A stretch of DNA of 64,000 nucleotides. Source: Larimichthys crocea. Lineage: Eukaryota; Chordata; Actinopteri; Sciaenidae. The position numbers and the translations under genes were made by a program. Location: the NCBI RefSeq assembly GCF_000972845.2, contig NC_040027.1, positions 14,809,760 through 14,873,759 of the forward strand, written 5' to 3'. A model generated the notes under the pieces. The model searched no databases and had not been told where the DNA came from. It was given only the letters and a program-made list of their open reading frames with translations. Positions 1 through 20,193 of this stretch are shown here, piece by piece; positions within the stretch are counted from its first letter, which is position 1, and the number at the start of each line of letters is the position of its first letter.

Positions 1-2182
1 TTTGTGGGAACTGGGCTATTGACCCACACATGAGTGTCAGAGAGCACAAAGCAGAGAGTGAGACGCACACAAAAAAACTCCACAACTCCTTCTTCTTCTT
101 CCTTTCCTCCGCTCAGACTACAAGAAAGACAAGGGGGCATTTATACCCTGCCTCTGTACCCCCTCCAGACACTGCCACCAATGGGCTTTTTCATGACATG
201 AGTCTGCTCACATCCTCCAGTTCACATCCAGAGCCATTGACTCGGTTTGGAAGAGAACAATCTGCTCTGCTGAAAGAAAGACCTGCAGTCTCACTGAAAG
301 CCGCTTTGTGGTCTGTGTGGGTCTGACCAACAAGATGTTTTCTCGTACTGCTGACATGATGCTAGACTCAGTTTAATCAGGACTTAGGCCTGACTAAAAT
401 CTGTTCATACAGACCTACTTTTGTCTGTAAGATGATCAGTACAGGGCCGTTCCTTTAGTTTAGCTCAGAGATTTAACTGGATTCAAGCCTGAGAGGATTG
501 TTATCTGTATTAGATGTCAAACATCGACATTCTGATTCATAAAAAAGAAACTACATTTATGAAAAAACACAGAAGGAGCCAAGTACATAAAATATGTTTT
601 ACAGTTTGCAGTTTTGGCTCCCCGTCTTGTTATGCAAGACTAATTTATGGTATATGTTACAATGCCTACAATGGCTTGACAGCATGATTGATGCTGTATA
701 CTAAAAAGGTTAAATGAGCCACAGTACAGTTTGTATTGCAAAACTACTATTTTGGGTCTCCAAACAAATTATAATAAAGCAGGACGTGTCCAAATTAGCA
801 GAGAGCGAAGAACATGAAAACACCAGACTGGTTATCATGGTAGCATGCCAGTGATATTCAAGTTACGTGTACTTGGCTAACTTGCTTTAAAAAAAAAAGG
901 CTTTAGATAAAAATTAAACAGGACGTATCCAAGGACATTTCAGTGGTATCCACACTGTAAATATATTCCCTTTGGATTACAGTGATCTAGGTTTACACTG
1001 CTGAAGGAGACACTGCTGACAACAAAATACTCATTGTCCACTGCTGTAGAGGCAGAAGCTCTGAGCTCTGTGCCAAGGTAATGACACCAATCTTACAGTA
1101 GGTGTCAACAAAATGTAGTCCCCGTCATGAAGTCTTTGGGGGACAGTTAAAAAATAAGAGAGATCTTAAAGATTTATTTTGTCTAGAAGGCAACTACGTC
1201 ACAAAATGCAAAAAGCAAAAATCACATACAGTTCAAATATGACAACCCAAAAAAAGCCGCGCAGCTTGCTGTCTAGTCACCCATGACATGAGGAAGGAGG
1301 GGGGAGATTGCTAAATTAGGCCAAACGGTAAATATTTCAGGAAGCCTCATCCATTATTGACAAATGGCTTTACCTTGCTAAGCAGGCTACATATCGAGTA
1401 TCTTTCCAGTCTCACCTCGACCGGTCCTCACCCTGTGCACTGTACAACCCGAGGAATGTCGAGTGCTCTGAACTACATACTGAAGAAACGTACAAACATA
1501 TGACCACAGAAACAAAAACAGAAACTCTAGCTAGATATAAGTGACAGTCCCAAATGTCTATATGGGTTATTTTAAAAGGGACAAAATCTGTGTTTTCCAA
1601 GTGCTGTTATTGTGCTTGCTACATCTTAGCACTGGTGGCAGATTTTAATAGAAAAATTCATTACAAAATGTTGAATAATAACAGACTTTTTAAAATCTGG
1701 ATTAATCTGCGCACATAAACAAATAACATTGCCTTACCCTAAATAAACATCAGGTCAAATATTGCTGGAGATTATGTCCCCTGCAGCACAGCATGAGATA
1801 CTCGCCCAGTTCAACTGGAAAGATCGACTCTGTAGTAGTTAGACGGTCGTCAATCTTGCGGTACAATCTGGACAAGGCGACATTTTCTCTATAGATGGAT
1901 CTAAATGATCTCCTACAGTGTCACAATAACCTGCCTCTGAAATGAAAGCCGATTCTAAATAAATGTCCTGCTCGTATCACATGTCTTTGAATAGGTTTTG
2001 CTTGTTCACAGGAGATTTGCACAGTCACTGCTGGTACTACGCAGGGACGAATTCATCTTCTCTTAATCCCTTCACAGAGGAGGAAGGGAGGGGAGGCCAG
2101 AGGTCAAGAAGAAGGTTGGAGAAGGACCCCCCCACCCAGCTCATGCAGTGTGAAGCACGATATACTGCAGGTGAGTACTTAC
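1..2182 (-). other. kif1a: kif1a intron after the first coding exon (partial)
   Basis: Sequence downstream, on the minus strand, of the donor that closes the first kif1a coding exon. I looked for the next motor-domain exon on the minus strand and did not find it, so this should be part of one long intron running off the left edge. The short open frames here have no recognisable family, no flanking splice signals and ordinary AT-rich composition. Nothing else is supported. Confidence 0.6.
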
Positions 2183-2288
2183 TGGTGGTGTTTCCAGACA
2201 TCTGAATGATGCATTTGCTTTCTTTTCCTATCTCCCTTGAGTTGAAAGGGCGGACACGCACCGCCACCTTTACAGAGGCCCCTGCCAT
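2183..2288 (-). CDS. kif1a: kinesin family member 1A, first coding exon
   Basis: Start of a kinesin-3 motor, the microtubule plus-end motor that carries synaptic-vesicle precursors in axons. The exon encodes 35 residues plus one base. It begins [16 protein letters not shown], which is the first beta strand of the kinesin motor domain, and continues through [19 protein letters not shown]. The ATG lies in a strong Kozak context (GCACCATGG). The exon ends at a consensus donor GTAAGTA. On the 5' side a pyrimidine-rich acceptor places the exon boundary at 2351, so 2289-2351 is 5' UTR. The MAGAS start and MSGNTT end fit KIF1A better than KIF1B, which I recall starting MSGAS. Adjacency to agxt further along the window also matches human KIF1A. 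All other exons lie beyond the left edge. Confidence 0.88.
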
Positions 2289-2351
2289 GGTGCTGTTTTC
2301 CTAGCACCTTGGGGTGCCTTCTTTAGTGGCCAGGTGTAGGAGCCTGCAGGT

Positions 2352-4125
2352 CTGTAAAAAAGGGAGCAGATAGTGAATCCTAGTTAATATAAATTCTGTT
2401 TTTTCAGTATGCAAATGACATGCCACAACAGACTTGTGAAATATTTTCAGGGTGTGTTTTTGTACATTTGTGTTAGGGTTGAACGTTACACCTTATGGTT
2501 GACGCGATCGGCACAATAGAGGAGGGCAAGGCTGTGTGGCTGTAACATGAAAAGACCATGCATGGTCAGCTACAGCCAAGGGAGATGGATAATGAAGCTA
2601 GCAGTAACAAAAGAAGTGCAGCACCAGCAGCAGCTAAATGTCAGACTATTTCCCTGGATGACAATGGCACTGAAACCAGCCACAAATCCAGGATCTGGCT
2701 CCATTCAGCAGCTCGGTTTCATGAACTACCCGTAACTCATCGTACCATCTTCCTAAAAGACTAAATATGAACATGAAACGACTGTGTGGTTTAGTGCGTG
2801 GTGTGATGGCATCGTGGGTGTGTCAAGAGCAAGCGTGACTCATCATCTGTAAAATTTACAATGATTTAATGTTTTCATCAATAAGCTTCAACATGGAGCG
2901 ATGTGATCCGCCTGCTTTAACGCTGCACGCCTCAAACCTAACTGCGAACTATCATCATTTATAGCACATTAATAAGAGAAAGCGTCATCGCTTTAGATTA
3001 ATGTATGGCTAAGGTTTGGGATAATGTTTAATATTCAGAGTATTGTTCCTATCCTTTGTGACTCAGACGTCTGTCATCAAAATTTGAGTGTTGGAAATCT
3101 GCTGTGTCACCCTCCTTCCTGGTACATCCTCTACAAGCTGCCACCTAAAACAGATTAATTAAGAGATGTGTGTGCGAGCAACTTGTGTGCGTGAAAACAG
3201 TGATTCTGTTGTTGTTGTTTTTTTATATAGGCTATATAGGTGCAACCGTGCCGAGGACACTGAGGATTTATGAATAAATAAAGATTTATGAGGAAAACAG
3301 AGTGAATAATAGAAGAGATTCAGTGTTTTTATAAATCAGAAAATCTTGTACGTTGTTCACGCACTGTCCCCGGAATATCTTATAATATGCTAAAATAACA
3401 ACACTTAAAGTTGTCAAAATTCAAAGCTGCTTCAACATCAACATCCATAGCTCATAATCTGCTCATACTGATGCTCAGACCAATCAGCTGATGATGCAGC
3501 TCAGCTGGGCGGCCACCATTTTCCCGGTGACAAAGGCTAATGTAACACAACATGCTGTGTGTGTTTGAGCGTGACGACAGCTTGATGCAGTTTCATCACT
3601 CATAAACTCCTACAAATGAACATAAAAAATAAATATTAAGATTTAATTGGTGGCTTTCTTTAAACATGACAGCAAAGCTGCAAACCACAGGTCAACAGTG
3701 GGTTAAGGCCTATATTTATATCAGGCTAAAACAGATCATACATTGCTGTAATTTAAAAAAGAAATATGTCTTATTATAACCTATTATAGCCACACGTCTT
3801 AGTAGTTTTACCCTCCAATGACAGGGCATTTATTCCTGTCGTCCTCCTCCCACAAATAAAACACATTTCTAAACAAACATACGCAGTAAATAAATAAAAA
3901 ATAATAACATGACAGCACATGCATTGTGTTGCAGAGCAGCTTTTAGTCACTAATTGTCTCAATACTATGTTTCCAGACACTGACAGCCTCTTTCAATGGC
4001 CGCACCCTATGCCCATCTCTCCCCCAGGAGATTTAACACTAAGTAAATAAAGACTGTCTCATTAAAACTGCATCAACCGGCGGGATAATGGAAAAAAAAA
4101 TAAAATTAAATAGAGACAAACCTAC
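2352..4125 (-). other. kif1a: kif1a intron 1 (within the 5' UTR)
   Basis: Lies between a predicted non-coding first exon and the first coding exon. It starts on the minus strand with donor GTAGGTTTG and ends with a TTTTTTACAG acceptor. Two overlapping short plus-strand frames near 2547-2764 have no splice or family support. No conserved coding segment was seen. Confidence 0.5.
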
Positions 4126-4400
4126 CTCCGCAGTGTGTATAACCCGTGTGTTTGTCGTCTGCTTTATTATCCAGCTCCGTAGCTCCTTCCACCTCCTCTG
4201 CTCTCCTCCAGGTCTGGCACTGCCCCTCTCTGCTAACAGCCTCTCCTCTCCATGAAAACGGGAAGGTTACCGTCGCCTTGTAACCAAACCAGCCAGCCCT
4301 CCTCCCCTCTGCCCTTGTCTCGACTTGCCACTCGCAGGAGGACTCTAACTAAAGGAAGGACGGGTTGTTCGGATGGTTCAGTCCGCTTCTTCACACACTA
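4126..4400 (-). promoter_or_regulatory. kif1a: kif1a non-coding first exon and promoter region (predicted)
   Basis: The minus strand shows a good donor (CGGAG before GTAGGT) at the left end. Upstream of it lies GC-richer sequence with pyrimidine-rich runs, unlike the AT-rich surroundings. This is where a 5' UTR exon joining the 2351 acceptor would be expected. The transcription start cannot be fixed from sequence. A purine-rich GGA/GAG tract follows at about 4515-4590. Confidence 0.4.
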
Positions 4401-5404
4401 AAAGCGGTTTAAAAATGGCTCTGTTGTCTCCCTGTCTTTGGGTGAGGATGCTGGAGCTTCAACTGAGCCGGTGACATCACCACCGAGGGAGGTAACAGCA
4501 TCAATGCAGTAGTGGGAAGAGAGGGAGAGAGAGGAGGGAGGGAGGAGGAGGAGGAGGAGGGGGAGAAAGACAGGCAGCAGGAGGCTGAAACATCTCATGT
4601 AAAAAATAAAAAAAATAAAAATAAAGCCACTTTATTTAAAGTTAAAAAACAGCAGAAAGAAAAAAGGATGCCAAGGGTTTCCAAAGAAAAACTGCCATGT
4701 TTACATGAGGGATTGTTGTGAATGCAGTGAGAATAAAAAATGTTATGAATAGGGTTTAGTAGGTCAAGCCGGGGGACATCAAGCTGAGAGGAGACACAAC
4801 TGGCACATAGCAGGTCTCTGCACCATGGAAACTGCCTGTGCAGTGAAGTGTACACATATAACATCTCAGAGCAAAGAAACTGGATTTTTTTTTACTGTCG
4901 CAGAAATATATATATATTTTTTTTGTGCAAATGTTCCTCTATGCTATTTTCTGAGGTTGCCTGCATTGCAGTTCTCTGTACCTTCTCTGTCTACTGCAGC
5001 AAATACTCAAACTTAAATGGTAAACATACAAAATAGGACACATTCACATCCACAATGTCTCTGTTCGAGTACATCCATACTTACACTTGTTATTTTGAGT
5101 ACATAACTGCAGTCACACTGTCAATTATGGTAAAATGCAAGTGTATTATGAGTACCTGGTGCACTCATATTTTGGCTGTGTAACAGAAGAGGAAGGACCA
5201 CCAGCATTGTGAAAATGGTGGCCGAGGAAGCTGCTGGAGTTGCAGTGAATACCGCAATATACAAAAGTAAGTTGTACATATGTTTTAGTCGTAGTGTACT
5301 TGAACTGATTACTGTTACTGTGCCCAAATTAGCACATTACACTAAGAAGTGTACTACATAGGAGTGTACTAACAGAAGTATCAGGATTGAGACAAAGCTA
5401 AGCG

Positions 5405-5830
5405 ACAACCTCCGTGGCTGCAGTTCCTCAAATGTCCACTTGAGGCTGGCTGCAGAATGAGTCAATCTCCATAAGTCCCCATGTTCAAATGTCCAACTTT
5501 ACAGCAGAAATAAATGTTTACAGCCTGGTACAAAAAACTGTTTTGGTCTCTATAGCTAATTTTAACATTCATAACAACTGTACTGAGGGTGAGTTTTTAT
5601 ACAACTCATCTGTTCAGATTATATTAAGGCTTAAAGTTATACAGAATAAACAGTGTGGACGCTTTGATTGACAGGTCGGTGCCATTACAGGCGGTTTGTT
5701 TGAGCAACCAGGCATAATTCAGCCCATTTCAGGTCCACTGAAGATGTGGCTCGTCACGTCTTTTCCCACTTTTAGATTAGCCGGGAGGTGAAAGAAGCAG
5801 AAGTGCCAAGGAGAGCCACCACACTCTGAG
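5405..5830 (+). repeat. dispersed repeat (family R1), longest copy
   Basis: Contains the block ...AAATGTCCACTTGAGGCTGG... followed by ...CAGCCTGGTACAAAAAAC... and a 3' extension. The same block recurs at about 20194-20410 and 25095-25295 in this orientation, and at about 22519-22715 and 27410-27565 reversed. It is a non-coding dispersed element and its class is unknown to me. Confidence 0.7.
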
Positions 5831-8800
5831 CTCCAAATCAGCTCTTTAGAAAACTGTGGGTGATGTCACAGATATGACGTCCATATTTTATATTGTCTAT
5901 GCGAGGAAGCTCTGCTGAAATTACCACAAAATGCCAGAGAGTACACAGTGTACTATAAAGAAATGTACTAATGAAAGTATCTAATTCAAGACACAGCATA
6001 GAGTCCAATAACTGGACCCTGAAACTGAAGCAGCATTCATTCATTAATTTTCCCCTCTGTGACATGAAAAGCCTATTGCCATGTGACATGTTGGATAAAT
6101 CTCTGTGCTCAGTCAGCTGCAGCTTGATCATATAAGATCACAACGGTCTTTTTTCATGGAAATAACATCAGTGCAAACATATTATAAATAATGTCAGATG
6201 ATCTGTTAGTATGTCTTTCTACTGCCGTTACTGAGGACGCTGAGGTTCAGAGTAGGATTTTGACGAGTCACAGCAGAGGTGTAAATAATAAAATGAATGA
6301 TGGCTGAATTCAGTTTTAGCTGCCTCATGTTTCAGGGTTCTGGTATTGTGGATACCGGCTCACTGTCACACTGTCATGGCAGAGCTGTCGCAGATGTTAA
6401 CACCAAATGTAGCACCTCAGTGTTTTCCTACAATCACAAGTCAAAATGTCTGCAGTTTTTGTGTGCAGTGTTTTGATGTTTTGTGGGTGTTTTATGGGCA
6501 GATTTGAGTATTTTACACTTATTTTAGACCAACAATTGAAAGAAGAACAGGTCTGTTAGATTCATGATCTCCTTTTTAAGTAAGAAATATGAAGTATGTT
6601 GCTTCCACAGGCTCTAAATGTTCTTGAACTCTATTTGAAACATATATCTGTATTACCAAAAATTATCTGTAATACCTACCGCAGCGTCTCTTACATAAAA
6701 GGTTGTGGTCTTGTATTACGATTTTGAAAACAAACTGTCAGTGTGAAATTTATGCATAAGCACAATTTGTATTTTATTCATTGTTTAAACTGGGCCTCAC
6801 GCTGTCGACTAATTAAGAGCCAAGCTAATTTATTGCTCGCAGCAAGTATGAAATGTTCTTCAAAGATAAATCAACTTAGAATGGGATAAAATATGTGTAG
6901 TACAGCCTGTGTGAATGTTTGAGCGTAAACAGACAAAGATGAAATGCAACACCTGCGGAGATGAGATGTACTTGTGGCGATGCTCTTAGACAGTCATTGA
7001 GCTGATTAGAGAGATGAGAGGGTCAGGCATAATAATGTCAATGTGTCCTTGTGGAAGGGACCTGGCCTGCACACGACAGGACGGTAATGGTTTGGTGGCT
7101 ATAAAGCTGATTGCTATCGGATCAATACATTACCTCTCTCGTCTTATTGCTTGGAAGTTGATGTTGGTTAATGCATAGACGGATAGCTACCTATAGTGTG
7201 CATGTTTAAATATATAATATTTTGATATTTTTATCAGCTAAATCAGTTTTCACAAAGAAGCCGAATGAAGCCATGCTTGTGTTAACATGTGTCCATTGCA
7301 CATGAGGCTTAGCAGCAATAAGGGGTAGTGAACAGGAACTCTCTATCTGGCGGTAGGATACTCTGGCTGCTCAGGTTTCAGCCTGAGTGAAACACAATGC
7401 AATTGTGTTTTGTGACCTTGCTCTTTGCACAGTCCTACCATTCCTACTGCTCTCTCCCTCCCTCACATTTGCCTTGATGTGTAACGTCTCTCTTGGGCCC
7501 CCTCTGTCTCTTCCACTTCTATCTGATGCAATTTGCTTTTATTTAATTCATCAGCATTAAGATTCCAAGGTCAGAAATAAAGAATATGCTGCATACCAAA
7601 CCACATGTAAAAAAAAACAAACATCAGAGGTGAGCGTGAATCACTACAGATAAAAAAAAAAGAAAAAAAGATGATGTCACGCATGAATCACCACATACTA
7701 CATGAGCATGTACGCTTGTCCTCCCTGTTTTCAAGTGAAGTAGGCCAAGCTGGAGGTTCAGTTTTTATAAGCGTGCGTAAAAAAAAAGGAAATCTTTATT
7801 ATTTAAGAGTACCGCCATCCACTAAAAGAAGATGCAGGAGAAGTCGTGGTATTGTTTCTGCCCAGCCTCTTCTGCCATGTCTAAATTCAGTGGCACAGGA
7901 GCCTGAATAATTTATTGGTTGAGTGAGCTGTTGCCTTGAGCCTTGTGTGACAGACATGTTTTCTTAAAGAGATGTTCTTGGTGTGCATCTCTCAGAGCAT
8001 GGAGAGCAAACTCCCACCCTGACCACACACAGCATGGAGACAACAGAGGCAATAATATCATGAATCTAATAATAAATATGAAGATGATCCACAGAATGAT
8101 CAGTAAAACAAGCTCCTAATTTAGACTGGAAAGACAGACAGATGAAGAAGAAAGACAGATTTCTGCTTTAATGAAATTAGAATAAAATAAAAACCATTAC
8201 ATAATTACAAATGAGAAATAATAATATAACCTGTGGATGGATTTAGGCTTACATCAATTAACCAATAATAATCTAATCATGTTTCATTCATTCATGCAGC
8301 TTTCTGAAAATAATGGACACTAACTCGTATCATTTTGTGGCGTCCGTCCTGCTGACATTGTGATCAAGGTGTGGAAAAATATAGTATGTCACATCCTGTG
8401 TGCAGCCTGTGAGATCAGCTCCCCCTGCTGGAATAAAAACAGACACTCTGGATAATTCCTGATCATCAGAGCTGTGGCGTCTCCTCTCTGCCATAGATGA
8501 CTGAGCTGCTGCAGGTGGATTAGTTTCCAACACATTGTGTTCTTTGACCCTCTTGAAGTTGCTCAATGGCCTCCCAGATTCATTTTTCATATGTAACAAC
8601 TCAACAACTCAACATCTATGCATTTCTGTCTTTTAAATCTAATCTCATCAATTCCCTGTGATTTACAGAGTTTAGAGATGGAGAGTAAAGTAAAATGCTG
8701 TGAACTACAGCTGCTGTTATTATATAACTAAAGTTAGCCTAGTTTATTAGGCTGGCTGTAAGTGTTTTGGACCACTAGGAAGAAGAGGAGGTTTTCAGGC

Positions 8801-8984
8801 CCGAGGCACAGGTGACTGCTGACAGAGAGTGGTGCTAGTGTCATGCCAGAACCGGAGCTCTGCAAAAAGGCAATGTAAGCAGGTGCAGAAGCCTCTATGG
8901 ACATAATACACACATATTACCACTGTCATTATTGCTACCATATCTGCTGCTGTAATCATTTTATCATTCATTGTAATTGTACAA

Positions 8985-9262
8985 TATGTTTGTGTTGATT
9001 TGTTCCGTACACTGACATCTATTGCACGTCTGTCCATCCTGGGAGAGGGATCCCTCCTCTGTGGCTCTTCCTGAGGTTTCTTCCACCTTTTTTCCCTGTT
9101 AAAGGTTTTTTGTTTTTTTGTGGGCAAGTTTTTCCTCACTCGAACCGAGGGTCTAAGGACAGAGGGTGTCACTCCCTGTACAGATTGTAAAGCCCTCAGA
9201 GGCAAATGTACTTTGTGACTTTGGGCTATACGAATAAAATATGATTTGATTTGATTTGATAA
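8985..9262 (+). mobile_element. non-LTR retrotransposon 3' fragment with pentamer tail
   Basis: Shows the familiar teleost LINE 3' end: a block around CTCTGTGGCTCTTCCTGAGG, then TTGTAAAGCCCTCAGAGGCA, then a tail of repeated TGATT units at the right end. Such 5'-truncated copies are common in fish genomes. The reverse transcriptase is absent. Confidence 0.7.
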
Positions 9263-9667
9263 TGACAGAGGCAGAAAGAGCAAAGGTGAGGAAACTAAGG
9301 GGGAAAAAAAGAAAACGTGAACAGGCAAGAAGCCGTCGGTCAAGACTAAATCTGAGACTGATTTTAGTCATTGGTGATAGCTTCATGAAATAAAAGGCTG
9401 AAAGACAGACGCCAAACTGGGCTTCTTACTGTTGGACTAGTAAATAATATTAGCTGGCTGCTACGTCTTGTTTGCTTGATGTTTGACTGTTAGCAAAGTT
9501 GTCGACTTGACAATTAATCATAACAAATAGACGTGTACAACTGTCTTTTGCAAACAGCAGGAGCTGAATTGCACGAATCCTTATTCCTATGCAGTGTTGC
9601 TTTAACTGTCCAAAGAACTCAAGGAAAAGAAAAACACGGCATATCTGGATAGATTAATGGAGAACAG

Positions 9668-9673
9668 TTTATT
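9668..9673 (-). terminator. ttc39c: candidate polyadenylation signal of ttc39c
   Basis: AATAAA on the minus strand about 2 kb beyond the ttc39c stop. If used, the 3' UTR would cover roughly 9650-11717, a stretch that otherwise has no recognisable gene. Confidence 0.45.
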
Positions 9674-11717
9674 GTAGAGTTCAGTGACACATTGGAACAC
9701 CATCATCCTGACATGTAACCTCAATTTCAACAAAATCTCATGACAAAAAAAAAGAAAAAAGAAAAATTCCTTCAGTGACAGAAGTATTTGGTACAGCGGG
9801 TAGGTTACTGACATTTCACCGTCACGTTACTTGCACTGCACAGACCACTTGCACAGTGGTCACCTTGACATTTACCACAGTTTACATCCATCACAGCCAC
9901 AGGGGGATGACTGGCTTTGTCTACTTAGTGAGACCGAAACAAGTCGATATGTCCACGATCATGAACGTGGGATGAATATGGGATTTACTTATATTGCTCG
10001 CATGACAAAAACCCAGAGTGCTCATTAAGAAAAGGCAATACCCTGCACAGAATTATTCATATGTACAGTGTGAAACTGTGTTTAAAATCACTCGTGTGAC
10101 AGATATATTACTCTTTGTCCAATTCAAGATCACACTTTGAGCTAAAGACTCAAACTAAAATAGCATACTGTAAATGACATTTGTAAAAGTACAACTTCTG
10201 CTATGAAATAAATAAACTCGTCACTATTAGGAACTAATTCAAAAGCTTGTATCACTAAAACACTATTAAAATAAAGTCACTCGTAATATTTTTAAGTAGG
10301 CTGACATTTAGCAGCACCTTTCAATGGTAACAGTACCAAGTGTACTGTATCATAACACCTTAATGTTTGCAGGGATGGACACACAGGTACATTTGACTTT
10401 GATACAGTCTTAAAGCCACTGTTACCCTGCCATACCATGCATAGTGCACAGGATCAATGCCTATTTAATGTTTCCACATTAAAAAGAAATCATTGGGGCA
10501 TTGTGACATGTGGTGATTTCTCAATTACTATAAAATGTATGATGTCTAACTACTTTAAATGTGAATAACTAACTCACAGCAGCAGAGCTGTTGTGTGATT
10601 TTAGGTGGCCGGTGGACATTTTTGGCGTTATTTAACTACCCATGGTAACTATAGACTACAATTTTTATTTCCACTGTGAGAGTATAATAAGTGGCCCCTT
10701 CTTTTTTGATATGAATCGACGTCCATTTGCAATTTAATAAGCAGATATTGAAATTTTGATTAGGAAAAGCATTACTTATGAAACAGCTGCTGAAAAATTA
10801 ACAATTCATGGAGTCCTTTATAAGAATATATAAAATCAAATATTAAATTTGACTAATCTTTCCCTTATCGTCTTCATGATATGTGACAGGGCAAAGAATT
10901 GGTGTTATTATTTCTATTTTAATTAATTATTTGAAGTGAGATGCTCGAATGTTGTCTGCATGTTGTGAAAGACACTATTACCTGTATCTTTTTTTCTTTT
11001 TTTTTACTCATTGTAAAGTTACTATTAGGGGAAATATTAAAAAGTTGCTTTTATGTGCTGAATTTGCCCGCTCACAGGAGGTGGAGGCATGACTGAAATC
11101 CTCCGAATACACAGTTAATGAGGGTAATTGTTACTATAGCTAATACATGTGGGTGCAGAAAACACTTAAAAGGAACAGTTAAGAGATTTGGGGAAAGATG
11201 CTTGCTTGGGTCGAGGATTTATATCAATTTCATCCTTGTGCATCCTGTCAGGGATGTGTTTAGCCTTGCTTAGCACTTGGGCAGGAGGCATGGGGAAATA
11301 TCTAGCTTAGCACCATCGAATTTAAATTTTTAAAAAATGCTCCAAGATATCTCATTAATACAAGTTATACTGCTGTCCGGTCCGGTTTATGGGGCTTGTT
11401 TGGTGGATGTATTAACAAGATAAGTCTGTACCGGTATCATGGGCATATTTTTTAACTTACTAAGATAGCCATTTCCATGTACTTTGTGCTAGACTAGTAT
11501 GAACACATACCCACATCCGTATATGTCACTTCATATAAATCTGACAGGGTAAGATAGCAAACAAGTGAATTAACAAATTTCCCCAAATCCTTTAAGAATG
11601 GTAAAAACACAGGTGTATGATTCACTTGGATGTCATACAGTTATTTTGAATGGCTTAAAAACTTGGTGTAAAAAGCTATAGACATAGCTTTAGCCATCGT
11701 AGGTCCCCTTTATGGAG

Positions 11718-18150
<6,433 letters not shown>

Positions 18151-18443
18151 CTCAGCAGTCTGCAGTCACGCAGCAGGCTTACATGTTAGGACTGTAGTAT
18201 GATCTGTAGGTTGTTAAGTGAAGATGATACAGCCACATGACCCAACATGTTCACATTTGTCAACCTGCTTATATTTATCCAGAAATGTGCAAACAAATAG
18301 TGTTTGTATTGTGTTTCTGCTGTTTTTAAATTTTAATCCTGCATGTTTTTTTTTTTATCAGAAATATTGAAATAATTACAAGAGCATCAACATAAAGGGT
18401 CATTAGGGCCGTTTGAACAATAATTATTATTATTTTTGTATTT

Positions 18444-18573
18444 TTTTATGTTGTCACTACTGTCTACAACGTTAAGAGTAGGTGTACTTTATTTTAACTT
18501 ATTGTCAACATATTATATATATANNNNNNNNNNAACATATATATATATATAGATCTATCATAATCTATATATA

Positions 18574-18624
<51 letters not shown>

Positions 18625-18837
18625 TATGTGGACAATAAGTTAAAATAAAGTACACCTACTCTTAACGTTGTAGACAGTAGTGACAACATAAAAACATAAA
18701 ACAACAAAATATATAAATAATATTATATATATATAATATATATTATATAATATTATATATATATAATATTGTGGACTATAAGTTAAAATAAAGTACACCT
18801 CCTTAATGTTGTAGACAGTAGTGACAACATAAAAAAA
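18444..18837. repeat. AT-rich inverted repeat with a 10-N assembly gap
   Basis: A left arm of about 65 bases (18444-18508) reappears inverted at 18631-18694 and again, slightly changed, at about 18770-18837. Each contains GTACACCT and the GTTGTAGACAGTAGTGACAAC block. Between the arms is a long (AT)n tract interrupted by ten Ns at 18524-18533. This looks like a foldback transposable element around an AT microsatellite that the assembly could not cross. Confidence 0.8.
18524..18533. other. assembly gap (10 N)
   Basis: Ten consecutive undetermined bases inside an (AT)n tract. The true size is unknown, since round-number gaps are often placeholders. Confidence 0.99.
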
Positions 18838-20193
18838 TTTATTCTGAAGTCTGAAACAATGCCAGCACAACACAACAATAGTTTTGAGACAGTTTACAAA
18901 TAAGAAATAATGTGTGAATCTTCTGCACCATCAGCATGTATGTGGTGAAGCTCACTGAGAGTGACAACACTTTCTCAGTTTGCAGTGACAAAGCAGTGAT
19001 TGGGAAACAATGTAATACACTCATAAACATGCAGAATACTTTCTGGTGCACTATATCAGATGTGTGTATACTGTAGGTGGTATATGCTTATGACTGTTGC
19101 TATAGGGCATGAGAAACAGAGAAATGACAAGAAAGAAAAACCAGTCAGCTCAGCCCTGAGAGTGTAAGAATAAGCTAAAGAAAGAAGTAACTATAAAAAA
19201 TGTAGTAAGAATATATATTCTTACTTATCTACGCAGTCTGTTGTGTCCACACACACACAAATGTATTCCAGTGTCACTGAGGGCCTGGATCTCCCCCCAC
19301 TGTGCAGCCAAGTGCTGAAACCCAGCATGTAATTTGCACAGTGATTATCCTTTGAACTGTTAGCAAAGGGGGGTGGTGCCTCCGCTCCAGGTCACATAAC
19401 TGCCACAGACTGTATCTGAAGCGCAGAAGCTGAAGAGTTTAGAGAGTCTACTCTATTTGCTAACTCTCAATACAGACGCTCATGGAGCTTGGATCAAGGG
19501 TTGCTGCAGTGAGGAGCAGCAGAGTACTGGTTGGTGACGAGGTCCGTCCTGCTGTGATTGTAAAAAGGATGAGAAATCCATAAAATACTCTCTGATGGGG
19601 GGTTTTCTGTGGATGTTGGCTGTGAGGTAAGTCAGTTTCAGGATACTGCCCCTAAGTGGTTCATCTACTTGTTATCATGATCATTTGCACAGGTCAACAC
19701 TCCTTAATCAGTAGTGTTGTATTTAATCTAACTGTGATGACAGGTGTTGGATGTGGGTGACAGCCTAGTGATGCCAGGCATTGTCGATTGCCATGTACAC
19801 GTGAATGAACCAGGGCGCACCTCCTGGGGGGTTTCTGGACCGCCACCAGGGCTGCTGCAGCTGGAGGCGTGACTACAATTGTGGACATGCCGCTGTGAGT
19901 TCCCCCTCCCAAATCAATAAATGTCCACTGTCACTGAAAGGTAAAGGTCGCAGACTAAACAGATTGCCAAAAATGGTTTAAGATTAAACAGGCAGTTCAA
20001 CTTATTAGCCTGGTTTGGAGCTTGTGCAAAAAATGAAAGAGCTAACATTTTTGCCATGTGATGCCCTAATATAAAGATGATTTTTATATATGTACACCAA
20101 TGTTTGGCCAAATTCGGTTGCATCTGGGTCCATCCTGGCTACCCAACTAGGTCCCAGACAATTTTGTCCTCAGTTTTCGGAGGCCCCACATGT

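Larger units (their letters stand above)
4401..9667. other. intergenic region between kif1a and ttc39c
   Basis: No coding exon is supported. The stretch holds a purine-rich tract near 4515-4590, one copy of a dispersed repeat at about 5405-5830, and a non-LTR retrotransposon 3' fragment at about 8985-9262, listed separately. The 182-codon minus-strand frame at 8795-9343 runs through that retrotransposon fragment and is not a gene. Confidence 0.6.

Noticed and set aside
2183..2288. KIF1B as an alternative identity
   Set aside because: The MAGAS start and MSGNTT exon end, with agxt nearby, fit KIF1A better. The two cannot be fully separated from 35 residues alone.
2547..2764. Overlapping plus-strand frames with a KSRIWLHS segment, faintly like a hAT transposase
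   Set aside because: Two frames compete, the similarity is short and no catalytic region follows. It lies in the kif1a intron.
8795..9343. Longest open frame of the left part (182 codons, minus strand)
   Set aside because: It runs antisense through a common retrotransposon 3' end and its TGATT tail, with low-complexity protein and no splice or family support.
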